Source: Facklamia miroungae (GTDB taxonomy: Bacteria; Bacillota; Bacilli; Lactobacillales; Aerococcaceae). Taken from it: DNA of 64,000 nt. A program made the translations under genes and the position numbers. The stretch covers positions 58,195 to 122,194 of the forward strand of contig NZ_JAAXPS010000005.1 of NCBI RefSeq assembly GCF_012396555.1, given 5' to 3'. The notes under the pieces were generated by a model that was given only the letters and a program-made list of their open reading frames with translations, had not been told where the DNA came from and ran no database searches. Positions 52,713 through 62,628 of this stretch are shown piece after piece (the first letter of the stretch is position 1; each line of letters starts with the position of its first letter).

Positions 52713-54284
52713 ATGAAAATACTGAAATATATTAAAACGAATGTGCTCGTCTATTTTTTAATAGGGATGTTTCTTAATAGTGGATTAATGCTTATAAAGC
52801 CGTTAATACTTGAGCGTTTGTTGAACATCCGTGAGGAGCAGTTGACTACAGACACGATATTTTCCTTTGTTTTATATGGTTTTTGTTTGCATTTAATTTT
52901 CTATAGCACTATGCTGCTCGCCAATTTTGTTAGTAATAATCTGCAACGTCATTTACAATTACGATTAAAAAACAAACTTATGAAAAAATTATTTTTAAAA
53001 GAATCGATTACGCACGATGAAAAAGTTTCAATTTTAACACAGGATATGGAATTATTGTACGATCGTTTTCTTCTGCCTATAGATATTATTATTGGAAAAG
53101 CATTTATTCTATGTACGACCATCGCGTTTATTTTGTGGCAAAACTTTTGGGTAGGTCTACTTTTTGTTACCTTCTCTTTTCTTCGTCCCTTGCCTCAAGT
53201 TTTAATGAATAATCGTTTGATTAATAGTGGAGCTGATTTTTCAAGAAAGCAAAAGGATTTCCATCGATCTGTAGGAGATTTATTTAGAGGAGCAGACACT
53301 TTTTATTTCTACGGTGCTAGCGAAGAAAAACTATCCTCGCTTAAAAAAGTCAATGCCAATTATGAGGATGCTCGCTGGAAAAATGAATGGACAAGTAATA
53401 TTACTTATTTCTTTAATGGTCCTTTAGTATTTTTTAGTCAGGTACTGCCTTTGGCTCTTGGTTTATTCTTACAAAAACAAGGAGTGGAATTGACAACTGC
53501 TAGCTTAATAGCTATGTATATCGCTACTATGAATCTCAGTGGACCTTTACAAACCATGATGTATAGTTTTTCTGATATTCAACGTTCAAGTGATATTAGA
53601 AACAAAATATTTTCCTTACTTGAAACGCCTGGTCTTGAATACTCCTATATTACTGCTGACTCTGTTTCTGAAATGGTTTTGGAAAAGGTATCGAAACAGA
53701 CTGGTGAGCGAGTGCTCTTTCAGAACCTGTCATTAAAATTGTCTATGCCATGTAAAGTTTTGATAAAGGGAGCCAGTGGATCAGGGAAATCTACGCTACT
53801 TAGGATCATAGCAGGAAAAATAAGTCCTGATACTGGCCGTGTTTTTATTCGCAATAATAAAGGCGAAGAATTTCTTCAATTCCAAGGGAATGTAGCCTAT
53901 ATTTCACAACATCCATTTTTCAGTCATGGTTCGATTCGGGAGAATTTAACTATGGGGCAGAATATTTCGGACAGTAAATTGCTATACTATTTAGATCAGG
54001 TTGGTTTAACTAAAGAAATTCCAGCTATTTTGGATTATCATTTGGAAAACAACGGTGAAAATATTTCAGGTGGGCAACGACTCCGATTGGAACTGGTGCG
54101 TTGTTTGCTTCGAAAGAAAGATATAGTACTGGCGGATGAGATAACGGCTGCATTAGATCAAAAAAATGCACAAGTTGTTCGTCAAATTCTTTTAAACTTG
54201 CCTATTATTTTAGTGGAAGTTGCCCATCATATAGATTCTGAAACAAATTACGACCAGACTATCGATTTAGAAGAGTATAGATGA
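52713..54284 (+). CDS. ABC half transporter (membrane plus ATPase domains)
   Basis: The protein has 523 residues from ATG 52713, preceded by GGAGGGG; a TTG at 52671 is in frame without a site. The first 290 residues carry six membrane helices of an exporter type; the ATPase shows Walker A GASGSGKSTLLRI, the Q-loop AYISQHPFFSHGSIRENLTM, signature ISGGQRLRLELVRCLLRKKD and Walker B IVLADEITAALD. The Glu after the Walker B Asp is present. It probably acts as a homodimer that exports a peptide or drug. There is no C39 peptidase domain. It has its own terminator. Confidence 0.87.
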   Translation: MKILKYIKTNVLVYFLIGMFLNSGLMLIKPLILERLLNIREEQLTTDTIFSFVLYGFCLHLIFYSTMLLANFVSNNLQRHLQLRLKNKLMKKLFLKESITHDEKVSILTQDMELLYDRFLLPIDIIIGKAFILCTTIAFILWQNFWVGLLFVTFSFLRPLPQVLMNNRLINSGADFSRKQKDFHRSVGDLFRGADTFYFYGASEEKLSSLKKVNANYEDARWKNEWTSNITYFFNGPLVFFSQVLPLALGLFLQKQGVELTTASLIAMYIATMNLSGPLQTMMYSFSDIQRSSDIRNKIFSLLETPGLEYSYITADSVSEMVLEKVSKQTGERVLFQNLSLKLSMPCKVLIKGASGSGKSTLLRIIAGKISPDTGRVFIRNNKGEEFLQFQGNVAYISQHPFFSHGSIRENLTMGQNISDSKLLYYLDQVGLTKEIPAILDYHLENNGENISGGQRLRLELVRCLLRKKDIVLADEITAALDQKNAQVVRQILLNLPIILVEVAHHIDSETNYDQTIDLEEYR

Positions 54285-54356
54285 TTGTTAAATTTTACTT
54301 TTTAGTGCCTATTAATTTTTTTAATTTATTAATAATGTGGAATGTCATTTAAATAA

Positions 54357-54406
54357 AAAAAGAGAGTTTAGTAATTATTCACTTAGTATACTAAACTCTT
54401 TTTTGC
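54357..54406. terminator. Bidirectional terminator
   Basis: AGAGTTTAGTA (around 54363-54373) pairs with TACTAAACTCT, flanked by A-rich sequence on the left and T-rich on the right; it ends the ABC gene and may also serve the leftward reductase. Confidence 0.8.
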
Positions 54407-54515
54407 TTTAAATATAGTTACTAAAGGCACCTGAAACTTAGACATGTTTAGGTGTTTCTAATTATATTAGTAATATAATATCGGACTGTACTTTCTTTTT
54501 AAATACTCCATTATT

Positions 54516-55517
54516 CTACATACTCAGATTAAGAATGGTTCTTCCTGTATGTTTACCTTCGAGCATTAAATTTATTTTCTCATCTAAATCTTCTAAAGAG
54601 ACTTCTTCAACATTATCCGTTAGATGATCTATTTTCCAATCATTTGCTAGATAATCCCATAACTTCCTTCGAGTATCTAGGTCACATTGAACCGAATCAA
54701 TCCCCAATAATGAGACTCCTCTTAATATGAATGGATAGATAGATGTTGAAAGGTCGCCTGATATCACATTCCCACAGCATGTCACACTACCACCATATTT
54801 AACTGATTTAATCGCTGTCGATAAAAGGTTTCCACCGACGGTATCGATTACACCCGCCCACTGTCCTTTTAATAGAGCCTTTCCAGACTGATCATCTAAT
54901 TCTGGTCTATCTATAATCTCTTTGGCTCCAAGATTTAATAACATTTCTTTTTTTTCTAATTTTCCAGTAGCAGCCGTGACACGATAGTTTAATTTGCTTA
55001 AAATTGAAATTGCAGTACTTCCAACGCCGCCGGTAGCCCCTGTGACTAATATTTTTCCATCCTCTGGTTTCACGCCTGATTGGATTAATCTATATACCGA
55101 AAGAGCAGCGGTAAAGCCTGCAGTCCCATAGATCATACTTTCTTTCAATGAGAGATTTTCAGGCAGCTTTACAATCCAGTCACTAGGGACTCTGATATAT
55201 TGTTGAAAGCCTCCTGAAGTATTCATCCCCAAATCATAGCCTGTAACAATTACCTCTTCACCTACAGTAAACATATCATTTTCACTCGCTACTATGACAC
55301 CAGCTGCATCTATTCCAGGAGTATGAGGGTATTCTCGCGTGACGCCTTTATTGCCAATCGATGAGAGGGCATCTTTATAATTCAGTGAAGAAAATTTTAC
55401 ATTTATAAGGACATCACCTTCCGGTAGATCCTGGATGATTTTGTCTTTTATCGCTCGTTTAAATTCTCTTTCTTTTGTTTCTGTAACCACCATCGCTTTA
55501 AACTTATCCGTATTCAT
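54516..55517 (-). CDS. YhdH/AcuI-type zinc-less alcohol dehydrogenase (acryloyl-CoA reductase family)
   Basis: The protein has 333 residues from ATG 55517 (AAGGAG about 9 bases upstream; a TTG two codons earlier is closer to the site). It is an MDR-superfamily oxidoreductase with the YhdH pattern: FSSLNYKDALSSIGNKGVTR, YPHTPGIDAAGVI, ILVTGATGGVGSTAISILSK (NADPH loop, AxxGVG), AGVIDTVGGNLLSTAIK and GKHTGRTILNL. No structural zinc cysteines are seen. E. coli and Rhodobacter members reduce acryloyl-CoA; quinone reductase activity is another possibility. It is monocistronic. Confidence 0.87.
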   Translation of the reverse strand: MNTDKFKAMVVTETKEREFKRAIKDKIIQDLPEGDVLINVKFSSLNYKDALSSIGNKGVTREYPHTPGIDAAGVIVASENDMFTVGEEVIVTGYDLGMNTSGGFQQYIRVPSDWIVKLPENLSLKESMIYGTAGFTAALSVYRLIQSGVKPEDGKILVTGATGGVGSTAISILSKLNYRVTAATGKLEKKEMLLNLGAKEIIDRPELDDQSGKALLKGQWAGVIDTVGGNLLSTAIKSVKYGGSVTCCGNVISGDLSTSIYPFILRGVSLLGIDSVQCDLDTRRKLWDYLANDWKIDHLTDNVEEVSLEDLDEKINLMLEGKHTGRTILNLSM

Positions 55518-55807
55518 TCTCAAACACTCCTTTAAAATATAGTTTTAAATAAGCTTATGCCTAAGTTAGAACGAGTTTGATTTTAAACGATCTTTGACCT
55601 TGTATATATAGGATAAAGTATCAATAAATAGAAGTAAATAATAAAGAATTTCATATGACGGATAATTTAGTGGTACACTTAACAAGCAAAACCAAGAAAA
55701 ATGATAACCTTTATTGAAAATCAGCAACTGGTACAGAAATCAATTTGAGTAATAAGAATAGAATGTCAGAAGAAAAAAATGATATAGCGTAGAGTGGAGG
55801 AAATATT

Positions 55808-56347
55808 ATGCCAAGACCAAAAACAAAAAATGATTTAATGGTTGTTGCTAACAAAAATTATGAAAAGTTAAATTTATTTATTTCAAAAATGACTGAGGAA
55901 GAGTTAAATACACCTTTCGATTTCTCAAAGGATGAAAAAAAGAAAGAAGCGCATTGGAAAAGAGATAAAAATTTAAGAGATATTCTGATCCACCTTTATG
56001 GATGGCACCAGCTTCTTATAAATTGGGTAGAAACAAATCAAAATGGCAAGGAGAAATCTTTTATTCCGTCTCCATACAATTGGAGAACGTATGGAGAGAT
56101 GAATGTGGAGTTTTGGAAAAAACATCAAAACACTACTCTCGAAGATGCAACTGAAATGTTTCATAAATCGCATAAAGATGTTTTAGCGTTAGCTGAAACC
56201 TTTACAAATGAAGAATTATTTTCAAAAGGTGTCTATAAGTGGGTGGGAGGAAGTACACTTGGTTCGTATTTTGTAAGCGCCACTTCAAGCCATTATGAGT
56301 GGGCAACAAAAAAATTAAGAGCACATCAAAAAAACTGTAAAAAATAG
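55808..56347 (+). CDS. ClbS/DfsB-family four-helix protein
   Basis: The 179-residue protein has the features of DUF1706: MPRPKTKNDLMVVANKNYEK at the N-terminus, RDILIHLYGWHQLLINWV and SPYNWRTYGEMNVEFWKKHQ, and the end SATSSHYEWATKKLRAHQK. ClbS of the colibactin cluster hydrolyses the reactive cyclopropane of colibactin and protects the producer. Relatives occur widely in Firmicutes without a known substrate. Here it stands alone behind GTGGAGG, so a stand-alone detoxification role is only inferred. Confidence 0.8.
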   Translation: MPRPKTKNDLMVVANKNYEKLNLFISKMTEEELNTPFDFSKDEKKKEAHWKRDKNLRDILIHLYGWHQLLINWVETNQNGKEKSFIPSPYNWRTYGEMNVEFWKKHQNTTLEDATEMFHKSHKDVLALAETFTNEELFSKGVYKWVGGSTLGSYFVSATSSHYEWATKKLRAHQKNCKK

Positions 56348-56655
56348 GCTGATCGGAAAATGATGGAATGCTTTTGACCAGGGATAGGCATATTATCTTT
56401 AGAAGAAGCAAATTCAAATACAAAGAATATAGTCGACTGATTAAGAACGTCCTAATAAAAAATAAACCTTTTCATCACCAAGAGGATCAGTCATTTTGTT
56501 AGTGATTCAGCTAAAGTTTCAGAGTCACTTATTAAATTGAATAAAAAGGACTCTACACCATTTTTTGGTCTAGAGTCCTTTTATCTAAGCATAAAGTGAA
56601 AAAATCATTAATCTATCATTTCTTATCCAAGCTTCTTTTACCTTATATAGGATCT
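56348..56655 (+). terminator. Region with terminator after the ClbS-like gene
   Basis: The span holds no reading frame I can support. At 56543-56584 AAAAGGACTCTA pairs with TAGAGTCCTTTT across a T-rich loop, followed by ATCT; it may end the ClbS-like gene from the left and the TIM-barrel gene from the right. Confidence 0.65.
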
Positions 56656-57558
56656 TTATCGGTTAATAGACCGGGCGATTCTTGAAATCGTATGTCTTCT
56701 CCCTCTAATCGCAACACTGAGGGCATAAATATTTTCAGGCAGAGACATGCCATGATAACCTGCATCACCAATATGCTGGATATCCACACCAGCAATTTTA
56801 TTATCAATAGCCATTCGCTTGATCGTGTCTGAATCACTGGATTCTTGACTGGTCCCAATAGTAGACATCACTAAAGCCTCTTTGGAGTGGGCATAGTCTA
56901 CCACTTTGTATAAATCATTGGGCCGAACGCCAGGGACTGAACCAATGGAGGGTACCAGCAAAACATCTGCTCCCGCTGAAATAATGGCTTCAGCCACCGC
57001 TTCAGTTAGTACAGGCTCGTTCACTCCAGCTCCATGCATTTTTCCCGCTATAATTAAGCCGTCAAAATGTTCTTTTGCCGTTTTTATACTGGATATAATC
57101 GCTTTATTTGTTACGCCCACCCCGGGATTACCTGTTAAGCAGATGAAATCGAGACCAAGTTCATTGGCTTTTTGGAAAGTTTCAACACTGGCTTGCCTTC
57201 CCATCGCAATTTTTCCTCTAGTTTCTAACATCGCTGCGGTTGTATCGACAGGTTCTAAATTAACGCCAATTAATTTGCCAGTATATTTTTTGAGACTTCT
57301 TACAAAATCTTTTTCTTCTTCTTTTGTCAGCCCCTTAATAACAGGCTTAAAAACATCTACACCATTTAGTAAAATCATGTCGGAACCAAAAGCGCAAGCC
57401 ACTTCTGCACCTGTAATGTCTCCAATATAAGTGTCCTTTTGAGCAATGACTTCTGTTAAAACCACTCGACCTTCGCTCGCTTTAATGCTTTGTTTAATTT
57501 CTTGGGAGGTCATGTTCTTAATATCTGATGGGTTCGCACTGATTAATCTTTTATTCAT
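56656..57558 (-). CDS. TIM-barrel protein, DUF7916-like
   Basis: The 300-residue soluble protein begins MNKRLISANPSDIKNMTSQE and has alternating strands and helices of a TIM barrel: GRVVLTEVIAQKDTYIGDIT, LIGVNLEPVDTTAAMLETRG, FICLTGNPGVGVTNKAIISS, LIIAGKMHGAGVNEPVLTEA and ADVLLVPSIGSVPGVRP. It resembles PEP-mutase/isocitrate-lyase-like or DUF7916 proteins found near sugar PTS genes, but the reaction is unknown to me. A truncated second copy of its first 60 residues lies at 62820-63008. It is monocistronic. Confidence 0.75.
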   Translation of the reverse strand: MNKRLISANPSDIKNMTSQEIKQSIKASEGRVVLTEVIAQKDTYIGDITGAEVACAFGSDMILLNGVDVFKPVIKGLTKEEEKDFVRSLKKYTGKLIGVNLEPVDTTAAMLETRGKIAMGRQASVETFQKANELGLDFICLTGNPGVGVTNKAIISSIKTAKEHFDGLIIAGKMHGAGVNEPVLTEAVAEAIISAGADVLLVPSIGSVPGVRPNDLYKVVDYAHSKEALVMSTIGTSQESSDSDTIKRMAIDNKIAGVDIQHIGDAGYHGMSLPENIYALSVAIRGRRHTISRIARSINR

Positions 57559-57774
57559 AGTGACTCCTTTCGATGCTTGATACTAAACAAATAATAGAAT
57601 ACAAGATTTTTTTTAGCAAACGATTACCGTTTCGTTTCTAATGAAAAATAGTCAATAATGTGAGCTATAATGATACTTGATTGGCAAATTATACAGGTGG
57701 TTTCAATTTAAAAAAGAATATTATCTAAAAAACGTAAAATAAGAAAATACTTATTAAGAAGATTCTTAATTTAA
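57559..57774. other. Promoter-side region of the TIM-barrel gene
   Basis: AT-rich. TTTAGCAAACGATTACCG near 57612 resembles a CcpA-type half operator; the same segment next to the truncated copy reads TTTAGCAAACCATTACAC, with the central CG lost. Confidence 0.35.
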
Positions 57775-57818
57775 AAGCCTCCAAAGTTAATTTAATAACG
57801 ACTTTGGAGGCTTATTTA
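57775..57818 (-). terminator. Terminator of the symporter gene
   Basis: AAGCCTCCAAAGT (57775-57787) pairs with ACTTTGGAGGCTT (57801-57813); on the bottom strand a U-rich tail follows. Confidence 0.85.
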
Positions 57819-57843
57819 CATTCATTTTTATCTTTAATAATTA

Positions 57844-59235
57844 TTACATTTCCTCGCGATTGTATTCGTGACCGGCTTTGAAGCTGTCGAGGATATTCTT
57901 AACTTGTGGGGCAAGGAATATCAGTGCAATCATGTTCGGAAAGACCATCAAACCGTTAAAGAAGTCTGCCATGGTCCACACAAAATCAACTTTCTTGGTA
58001 AGGGAGGAACCTAGAATGAGAAACAGAATCACAATGATTCGATAAGGCAAAAGCCCCTTTTTACCAAAGAGGTAGCGAATGTTTGTTTCACCGAAGTAAT
58101 ACCAACCGATAATGGTGGTAAAGGCGAAGAAAGTTAAGCAGATAGCAAGAAAGACGGTTCCGTAGTTACCAAAAGCAGATGAGAAAGCTGCTTGGGTTAC
58201 AAGGGGGCCAGCAAGCCCTCTTTCATGAGCGCCAGTAACGAGAATCACCATTGCAGTAGCAGTACAAACAATGAAGGTATCAATCACAACACCAACAATT
58301 GCTACAAGACCTTGTTCCGCTGGATGTTTAACGTTGGCAACAGCGTGGGCGTGAGGAGTTGATCCCATACCTGCTTCGTTTGAGAAAAGGCCTCTGGCTA
58401 CTCCAAAGCGAATGGCTTGTTTGACTGTAACCCCAAGCGCGCCACCCAATACTGATGAGGGTTTAAAGGCTGCCACAAATATCGACTTGAAGGCAGGACC
58501 GACTTGATCTCCATAGACAAAAAGAACAACGATTACACCTATAATATACAATGCAGCCATAAATGGCACGACCATTTCTGCAAAGTTAGCAATACGTTTC
58601 ATTCCACCCATGAAGACAAGTGCAGCAGCAATAGCGATCCCTATCCCTACGAAGATCGGATTGATACCAGTTGCTTCTTTAACAGCAGCTGAAATGGAAT
58701 TGGATTGAACTAAATTACCAATAAAACCTAAGGCTATAATGATTGCTACGGAAAAGAAACCTGCTAGGAATTTGGCTAGGGGCTTATTCTTCAAGCCTTT
58801 ACTAATATAGAAAGCAGGTCCTCCTACATAGTTTCCGTCTCGAACTTCACGGTACTTCTGAGCTAAAACAGCTTCACCAAAGATAGTACCCATACCAATC
58901 AAACCTGAAACCCACATCCAAAAAATAGCCCCTGGACCTCCAGCCATGATGGCGGTTGCAACCCCGGCGATATTACCAGTTCCTACTTGAGCGGCAACTG
59001 CAGTAGCAAGCGCTTGAAACGAGGACATAGTGCCCTCTTGATCTTTTTCTTTACCTCCAAAAACACCTCCAAAGGTTTCTTTAAAGGCTCTTCCAAAGAA
59101 ACGAATTTGAGGGAAACCAAGATAGACAGTATAAAACACGCCAACGATCATTAGAATGATCCAAAGTACATTCGACCACATTAAATCGCTCGCTTTAGTG
59201 ATTACATCAATAACAAACTTTAAAAATGAGTCCAT
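57844..59235 (-). CDS. Sodium:alanine (AGCS family) symporter
   Basis: The 463-residue membrane protein has about eleven helices and imports alanine or glycine with Na+. Family motifs are VAAQVGTGNIAGVATAIMAG, GGPGAIFWMWVSGLIGMGT, VARGLFSNEAGMGSTPHAHA and TTIIGWYYFGETNIRYLFGK. AGGGGGT lies before ATG 59235. Length and motifs match standard AlsT/YrbD-like members. It is monocistronic and ends in a strong hairpin. Confidence 0.92.
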   Translation of the reverse strand: MDSFLKFVIDVITKASDLMWSNVLWIILMIVGVFYTVYLGFPQIRFFGRAFKETFGGVFGGKEKDQEGTMSSFQALATAVAAQVGTGNIAGVATAIMAGGPGAIFWMWVSGLIGMGTIFGEAVLAQKYREVRDGNYVGGPAFYISKGLKNKPLAKFLAGFFSVAIIIALGFIGNLVQSNSISAAVKEATGINPIFVGIGIAIAAALVFMGGMKRIANFAEMVVPFMAALYIIGVIVVLFVYGDQVGPAFKSIFVAAFKPSSVLGGALGVTVKQAIRFGVARGLFSNEAGMGSTPHAHAVANVKHPAEQGLVAIVGVVIDTFIVCTATAMVILVTGAHERGLAGPLVTQAAFSSAFGNYGTVFLAICLTFFAFTTIIGWYYFGETNIRYLFGKKGLLPYRIIVILFLILGSSLTKKVDFVWTMADFFNGLMVFPNMIALIFLAPQVKNILDSFKAGHEYNREEM

Positions 59236-59405
59236 AGCAATACCCCCTAATATAATTTTTATAATCAGATTTTAATCCCATATAAAATACAAGTCAACAA
59301 AAATTGAAAGCGGAATCAATTTTTGGCATTTGTGCTGAATTCGTATATAAAATATAGCATTTTGCCTAATATATTTATTATTATTTGAGAGAGGGGACTA
59401 AAAAA

Positions 59406-59446
59406 AAAAGAATCTCTCATTTTTAATGAGTTAGATTCTTTTAAAA
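59406..59446 (-). terminator. Terminator of the secreted DUF5067-like gene
   Basis: AAAAGAATCT...CATT pairs with AATG...AGATTCTTTT; the bottom strand carries the U tail (A run at 59400-59410). Confidence 0.75.
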
Positions 59447-59460
59447 TATAAAGTTATAAA

Positions 59461-60978
59461 TTAGTGGATAATTTGAAATGAATGTCCATCAGCGTCTTCA
59501 AAACGCTCCCAATTCGATTGGGATTGAAGGCTCATTAAGACCTCTTCATCAGTATTAAGAATTTCGATTTTATCTTCTTTAGTCACACGGTAGCTAATGT
59601 TTTCTAATTTTAAAGCAGTCACTTGAGGGTCAGGGATTTTTTCTTTTTGGATGATCGCTTCTTCTGATAAATCCAAGTCTTCTAGGCTATTAATTTCAAG
59701 ATTGAGTTGATCAGCTAATTCTTGGCTAGGATTTAATAAATAGAGGGTATTGAAGTCAAACAGATAGCCTTGATTGTTATCATCAAAGAAAAGGGCACTT
59801 TGTTTTGGAAGTTTTAGCAAGTCTTCAATTTTCAGATCGAAATCGATAATTGTCTCATCTTGAAGAACTGACAAGGTTAACGGAGACTCACTATCTTTTA
59901 ATTGATAGTATGCTGTAGCGATTATTTTATCGTTTGGATCAATTTCTTCACTTTTTATAAACATTTGATTGTCAGTGTCTAGCTGGTAGTCACTTGGCTC
60001 TAATTTCATGAGTGAATCTGCTTGAAATTGAGAGAATAAGACATGTTCATCCCAAGTGTGGGCGTAATCGATTACTTTTTGATCTGACGTATTTTCAAAT
60101 TCATACTTGACAACGAGCATGGGTAATTTCTCGTCTTGATTACCAGCAGAGCTTGGTTCTAATAAGGAAACATATTTCACAGTATATTTGCCTGAGTCCG
60201 TTGTAAATGTATAGTTAAAAGGTAAGGTTTCTTTTTCTACATTTTCTTGCTCAACTTGTTGCTCTAAATGCTGTGTCAGTTTTTCATGATTAGGTGAAAT
60301 GATACTTTCGTCACCCATTGAATCTGTTTCATTTGATGAAGTACTATTGAATAGTTCTGGATATAACTTTTTAAAATGAGCGTAAGGCATGGTAATGTCA
60401 CCACCAGTTGGGAGCTTTATCAAATATTGAATAGCCGCTTCACGAACACTTCCTTTAGGAAGCTTTGCTAACATCTTATCCGTTACGCCGTAATAATGTA
60501 ATGAATATAAATATTCATCATAAAATCCTTGATCAACCCTTTTCGCGGCTTCTTCATAGGTAAATGAAAGTCCGTTTTCTGAAGTTTCTGAAGAACTTTG
60601 AATTACAGTAGTTTGATCGTTCGAAAAAAGTGAAGGGTACAATTTTTTAAAGTGAGCGTAAGGCATGGAAATATCTCCACCAGTAGGTAGTTGAATTAAA
60701 TATTGAATAGCCGCTTCACGAACACTTCCTTCAGGAAGTGTTGCAATCATTTCATCCGTCACCCCATAATAATGTAGAGAATATAAGTATTGATCGTAAA
60801 AGTCCTCATCAACTTTTTTAGCCGCTTCCTCATAAGTGTAACTTAATCCTTTAGTAGTTGTTTCAGTTTTTACCTGCTCTGATTCAGTCGCTTCCTGTGC
60901 AATAGTGTTGATTGGAAAAGTACTTGTGGCAATAGACATAACCGCGATGGTTGACAATAATATTCTTTTTGTAGACAT
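59461..60978 (-). CDS. Secreted protein with two tandem modules and a DUF5067-like domain
   Basis: The 505-residue protein has a signal peptide ending near NTIAQEA. Two almost identical modules of about 75 residues follow (residues 43-118 and 133-210, each with YEEAAK, YLYSLHYYGVTD, GSVREAAIQYLI and LPTGGD and MPYAHFKKLYP). A Gln/Glu-rich linker leads to a beta-rich domain (about 245-400, YTFTTDSGKYTVKYVSLLEP, LVVKYEFENTSDQKVIDYAH) that resembles DUF5067. No LPXTG or lipobox is seen. Function unknown; cell-surface or secreted by inference. GGAGCT is near the start. Confidence 0.75.
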   Translation of the reverse strand: MSTKRILLSTIAVMSIATSTFPINTIAQEATESEQVKTETTTKGLSYTYEEAAKKVDEDFYDQYLYSLHYYGVTDEMIATLPEGSVREAAIQYLIQLPTGGDISMPYAHFKKLYPSLFSNDQTTVIQSSSETSENGLSFTYEEAAKRVDQGFYDEYLYSLHYYGVTDKMLAKLPKGSVREAAIQYLIKLPTGGDITMPYAHFKKLYPELFNSTSSNETDSMGDESIISPNHEKLTQHLEQQVEQENVEKETLPFNYTFTTDSGKYTVKYVSLLEPSSAGNQDEKLPMLVVKYEFENTSDQKVIDYAHTWDEHVLFSQFQADSLMKLEPSDYQLDTDNQMFIKSEEIDPNDKIIATAYYQLKDSESPLTLSVLQDETIIDFDLKIEDLLKLPKQSALFFDDNNQGYLFDFNTLYLLNPSQELADQLNLEINSLEDLDLSEEAIIQKEKIPDPQVTALKLENISYRVTKEDKIEILNTDEEVLMSLQSQSNWERFEDADGHSFQIIH

Positions 60979-61200
60979 GTTGTAGCTCCTTTTAGGTTAA
61001 ATTTAATCATATAAATTTTATCACAATTCAATTAATTTTTAAATATTTTTCAATCTATAAAAAACACCTACAATTTTATTAAAAGACTTTCTGTTTAAAG
61101 CATTTTTAAGTATACTGGAATTAGTAGTTATTTTAAGTAAGATAGTTACCTATTGAGTGGTTATTTTCACTATTGTCAAAAAATTATTGGAGTGATGTCA

Positions 61201-62628
61201 TTGAAAAAAGCTATTAGCAGTCTTTTGGTAAGTACTCTTGTTTTAGCGCTAGCTGTCTCAAGTCTTTCAGGTGATAAGATTTTAGCAGAAGAAGATACGA
61301 CAACTACGATTGAAGTCGAAAATAAAGCAGAGGAAATTGATTCTTTTGTTGGCGTTTGGAGAAATGATAAGGACGATAAAATTTCTTTAACACCTCAAAA
61401 CCTAGTTATCGATGGTGAAGTCCATGAAATTAAGCAAATTGCAGTTAATGAAAGTGAAGAAGAAAAGGTGGCTTCTTTTGATTTTGAAAATTTTGATAGC
61501 CAAGAAATGACTTATCATTCAGCTGAGGATAAACTGAATTTCTTATCAAGCGATTATCAACGAGAAATGAATCCCAATATCGTCAATTATGTGAAGGACC
61601 AATTGAGCACTTTAGAGCCAGTTAATTTGGAACAATTGTTGGAAGTAGATGAGAATTACTTAATGGCAGCTTATTATCAAGCTCAAGTAGACTTTGATGA
61701 GGAAAAAGATCAAATCCATGCCATTTATCTCGCTTTATCTCAAGATTATGCTGAATTAGAACTTTTGACAGAAGAAGACTATGAAGATTATTTAGTTTTA
61801 GCAGAAGATTTAGAGGATACGACTTATACGTTTGCAGAATTGAACAAAGCCCTTCCGCGAACTATTTTAGAAAACTACCGTCAATTAAAAGAAGATGAAG
61901 AAAAAGATGAAACGATGGTTAAAGATCAACTCAAAAAGATGATTGATGAAGCCATTAAAGCCTATGAGGAACGAAAAGCTGAGTCATCAGAAGTTTATTT
62001 AGAAGATTATGAATGGCCAGAAAAAGAAGAAGTAACCACTGCTAATAATACAGCAGCTAATAATACAGCAGCTGATAAGACCCAGGATGATCCTCATTTG
62101 CTCAAAGAGTCCGAATATGAAGTTCGTGATGATCAGTTTAGTCAAGAGGAAGCTTATACTATTTTAGTAAAAGCGACGACTGGATTATCTGTTGATTATA
62201 ATACTGGCTATGAACGTGCTGGGGGATTTGCTTTTCTTGCTGTCGATGGAGTCACTTACATAGTGATGCCAGATGGTGAAATCGGTACCAGTGAAGGCGA
62301 TGTTTTCAATCGTAATGAGGAAACACGTTTAGCAAGAGTAAAAGAAGCCTCACCAACTGTTCCGGATTATATGCCGGATTGGTTTGATCGTTATCCGGAT
62401 AATGCAGTCATTAAACCTTTTGATCCCGATATTGCTTATAATTATTTATTGGGTAAAGAGGACTTCCCAGCCGATGCTTATATGTTTGACTTCGAGTTCA
62501 ATGATGATGGTTCTTATACTTTGACCATTGCATCAAGAGATAAGATCGTTGATCAAAATATATCGGAAAAAGAGGCTATCATCGATGTATTTGTTGTATA
62601 TGCCGATGGGACATATTATAAAAAATAG
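61201..62628 (+). CDS. Secreted acidic protein, paralog A
   Basis: The 475-residue frame is best started at TTG 61201, 8 bases after GGAG; ATG 61195 is too close to the site and the downstream paralog starts with the matching MKK. A signal peptide (KKAISSLLVSTLVLALAVSS) is followed by a small domain with FVGVWRNDKDDKISLTPQN, a Glu-rich helical region (LKEDEEKDETMVKDQLKKMI), an AANNTAANNTAAD linker and a C-terminal domain (FSQEEAYTILVKATTGLSVD). I do not recognise it. A paralog follows at 63451. Confidence 0.7.
   Translation: MKKAISSLLVSTLVLALAVSSLSGDKILAEEDTTTTIEVENKAEEIDSFVGVWRNDKDDKISLTPQNLVIDGEVHEIKQIAVNESEEEKVASFDFENFDSQEMTYHSAEDKLNFLSSDYQREMNPNIVNYVKDQLSTLEPVNLEQLLEVDENYLMAAYYQAQVDFDEEKDQIHAIYLALSQDYAELELLTEEDYEDYLVLAEDLEDTTYTFAELNKALPRTILENYRQLKEDEEKDETMVKDQLKKMIDEAIKAYEERKAESSEVYLEDYEWPEKEEVTTANNTAANNTAADKTQDDPHLLKESEYEVRDDQFSQEEAYTILVKATTGLSVDYNTGYERAGGFAFLAVDGVTYIVMPDGEIGTSEGDVFNRNEETRLARVKEASPTVPDYMPDWFDRYPDNAVIKPFDPDIAYNYLLGKEDFPADAYMFDFEFNDDGSYTLTIASRDKIVDQNISEKEAIIDVFVVYADGTYYKK

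Noticed and set aside
56906..57430. 174-codon frame opposite the TIM-barrel gene
   Set aside because: It is the antisense shadow of a well-supported gene and has no start signal; the translation has no domain features.
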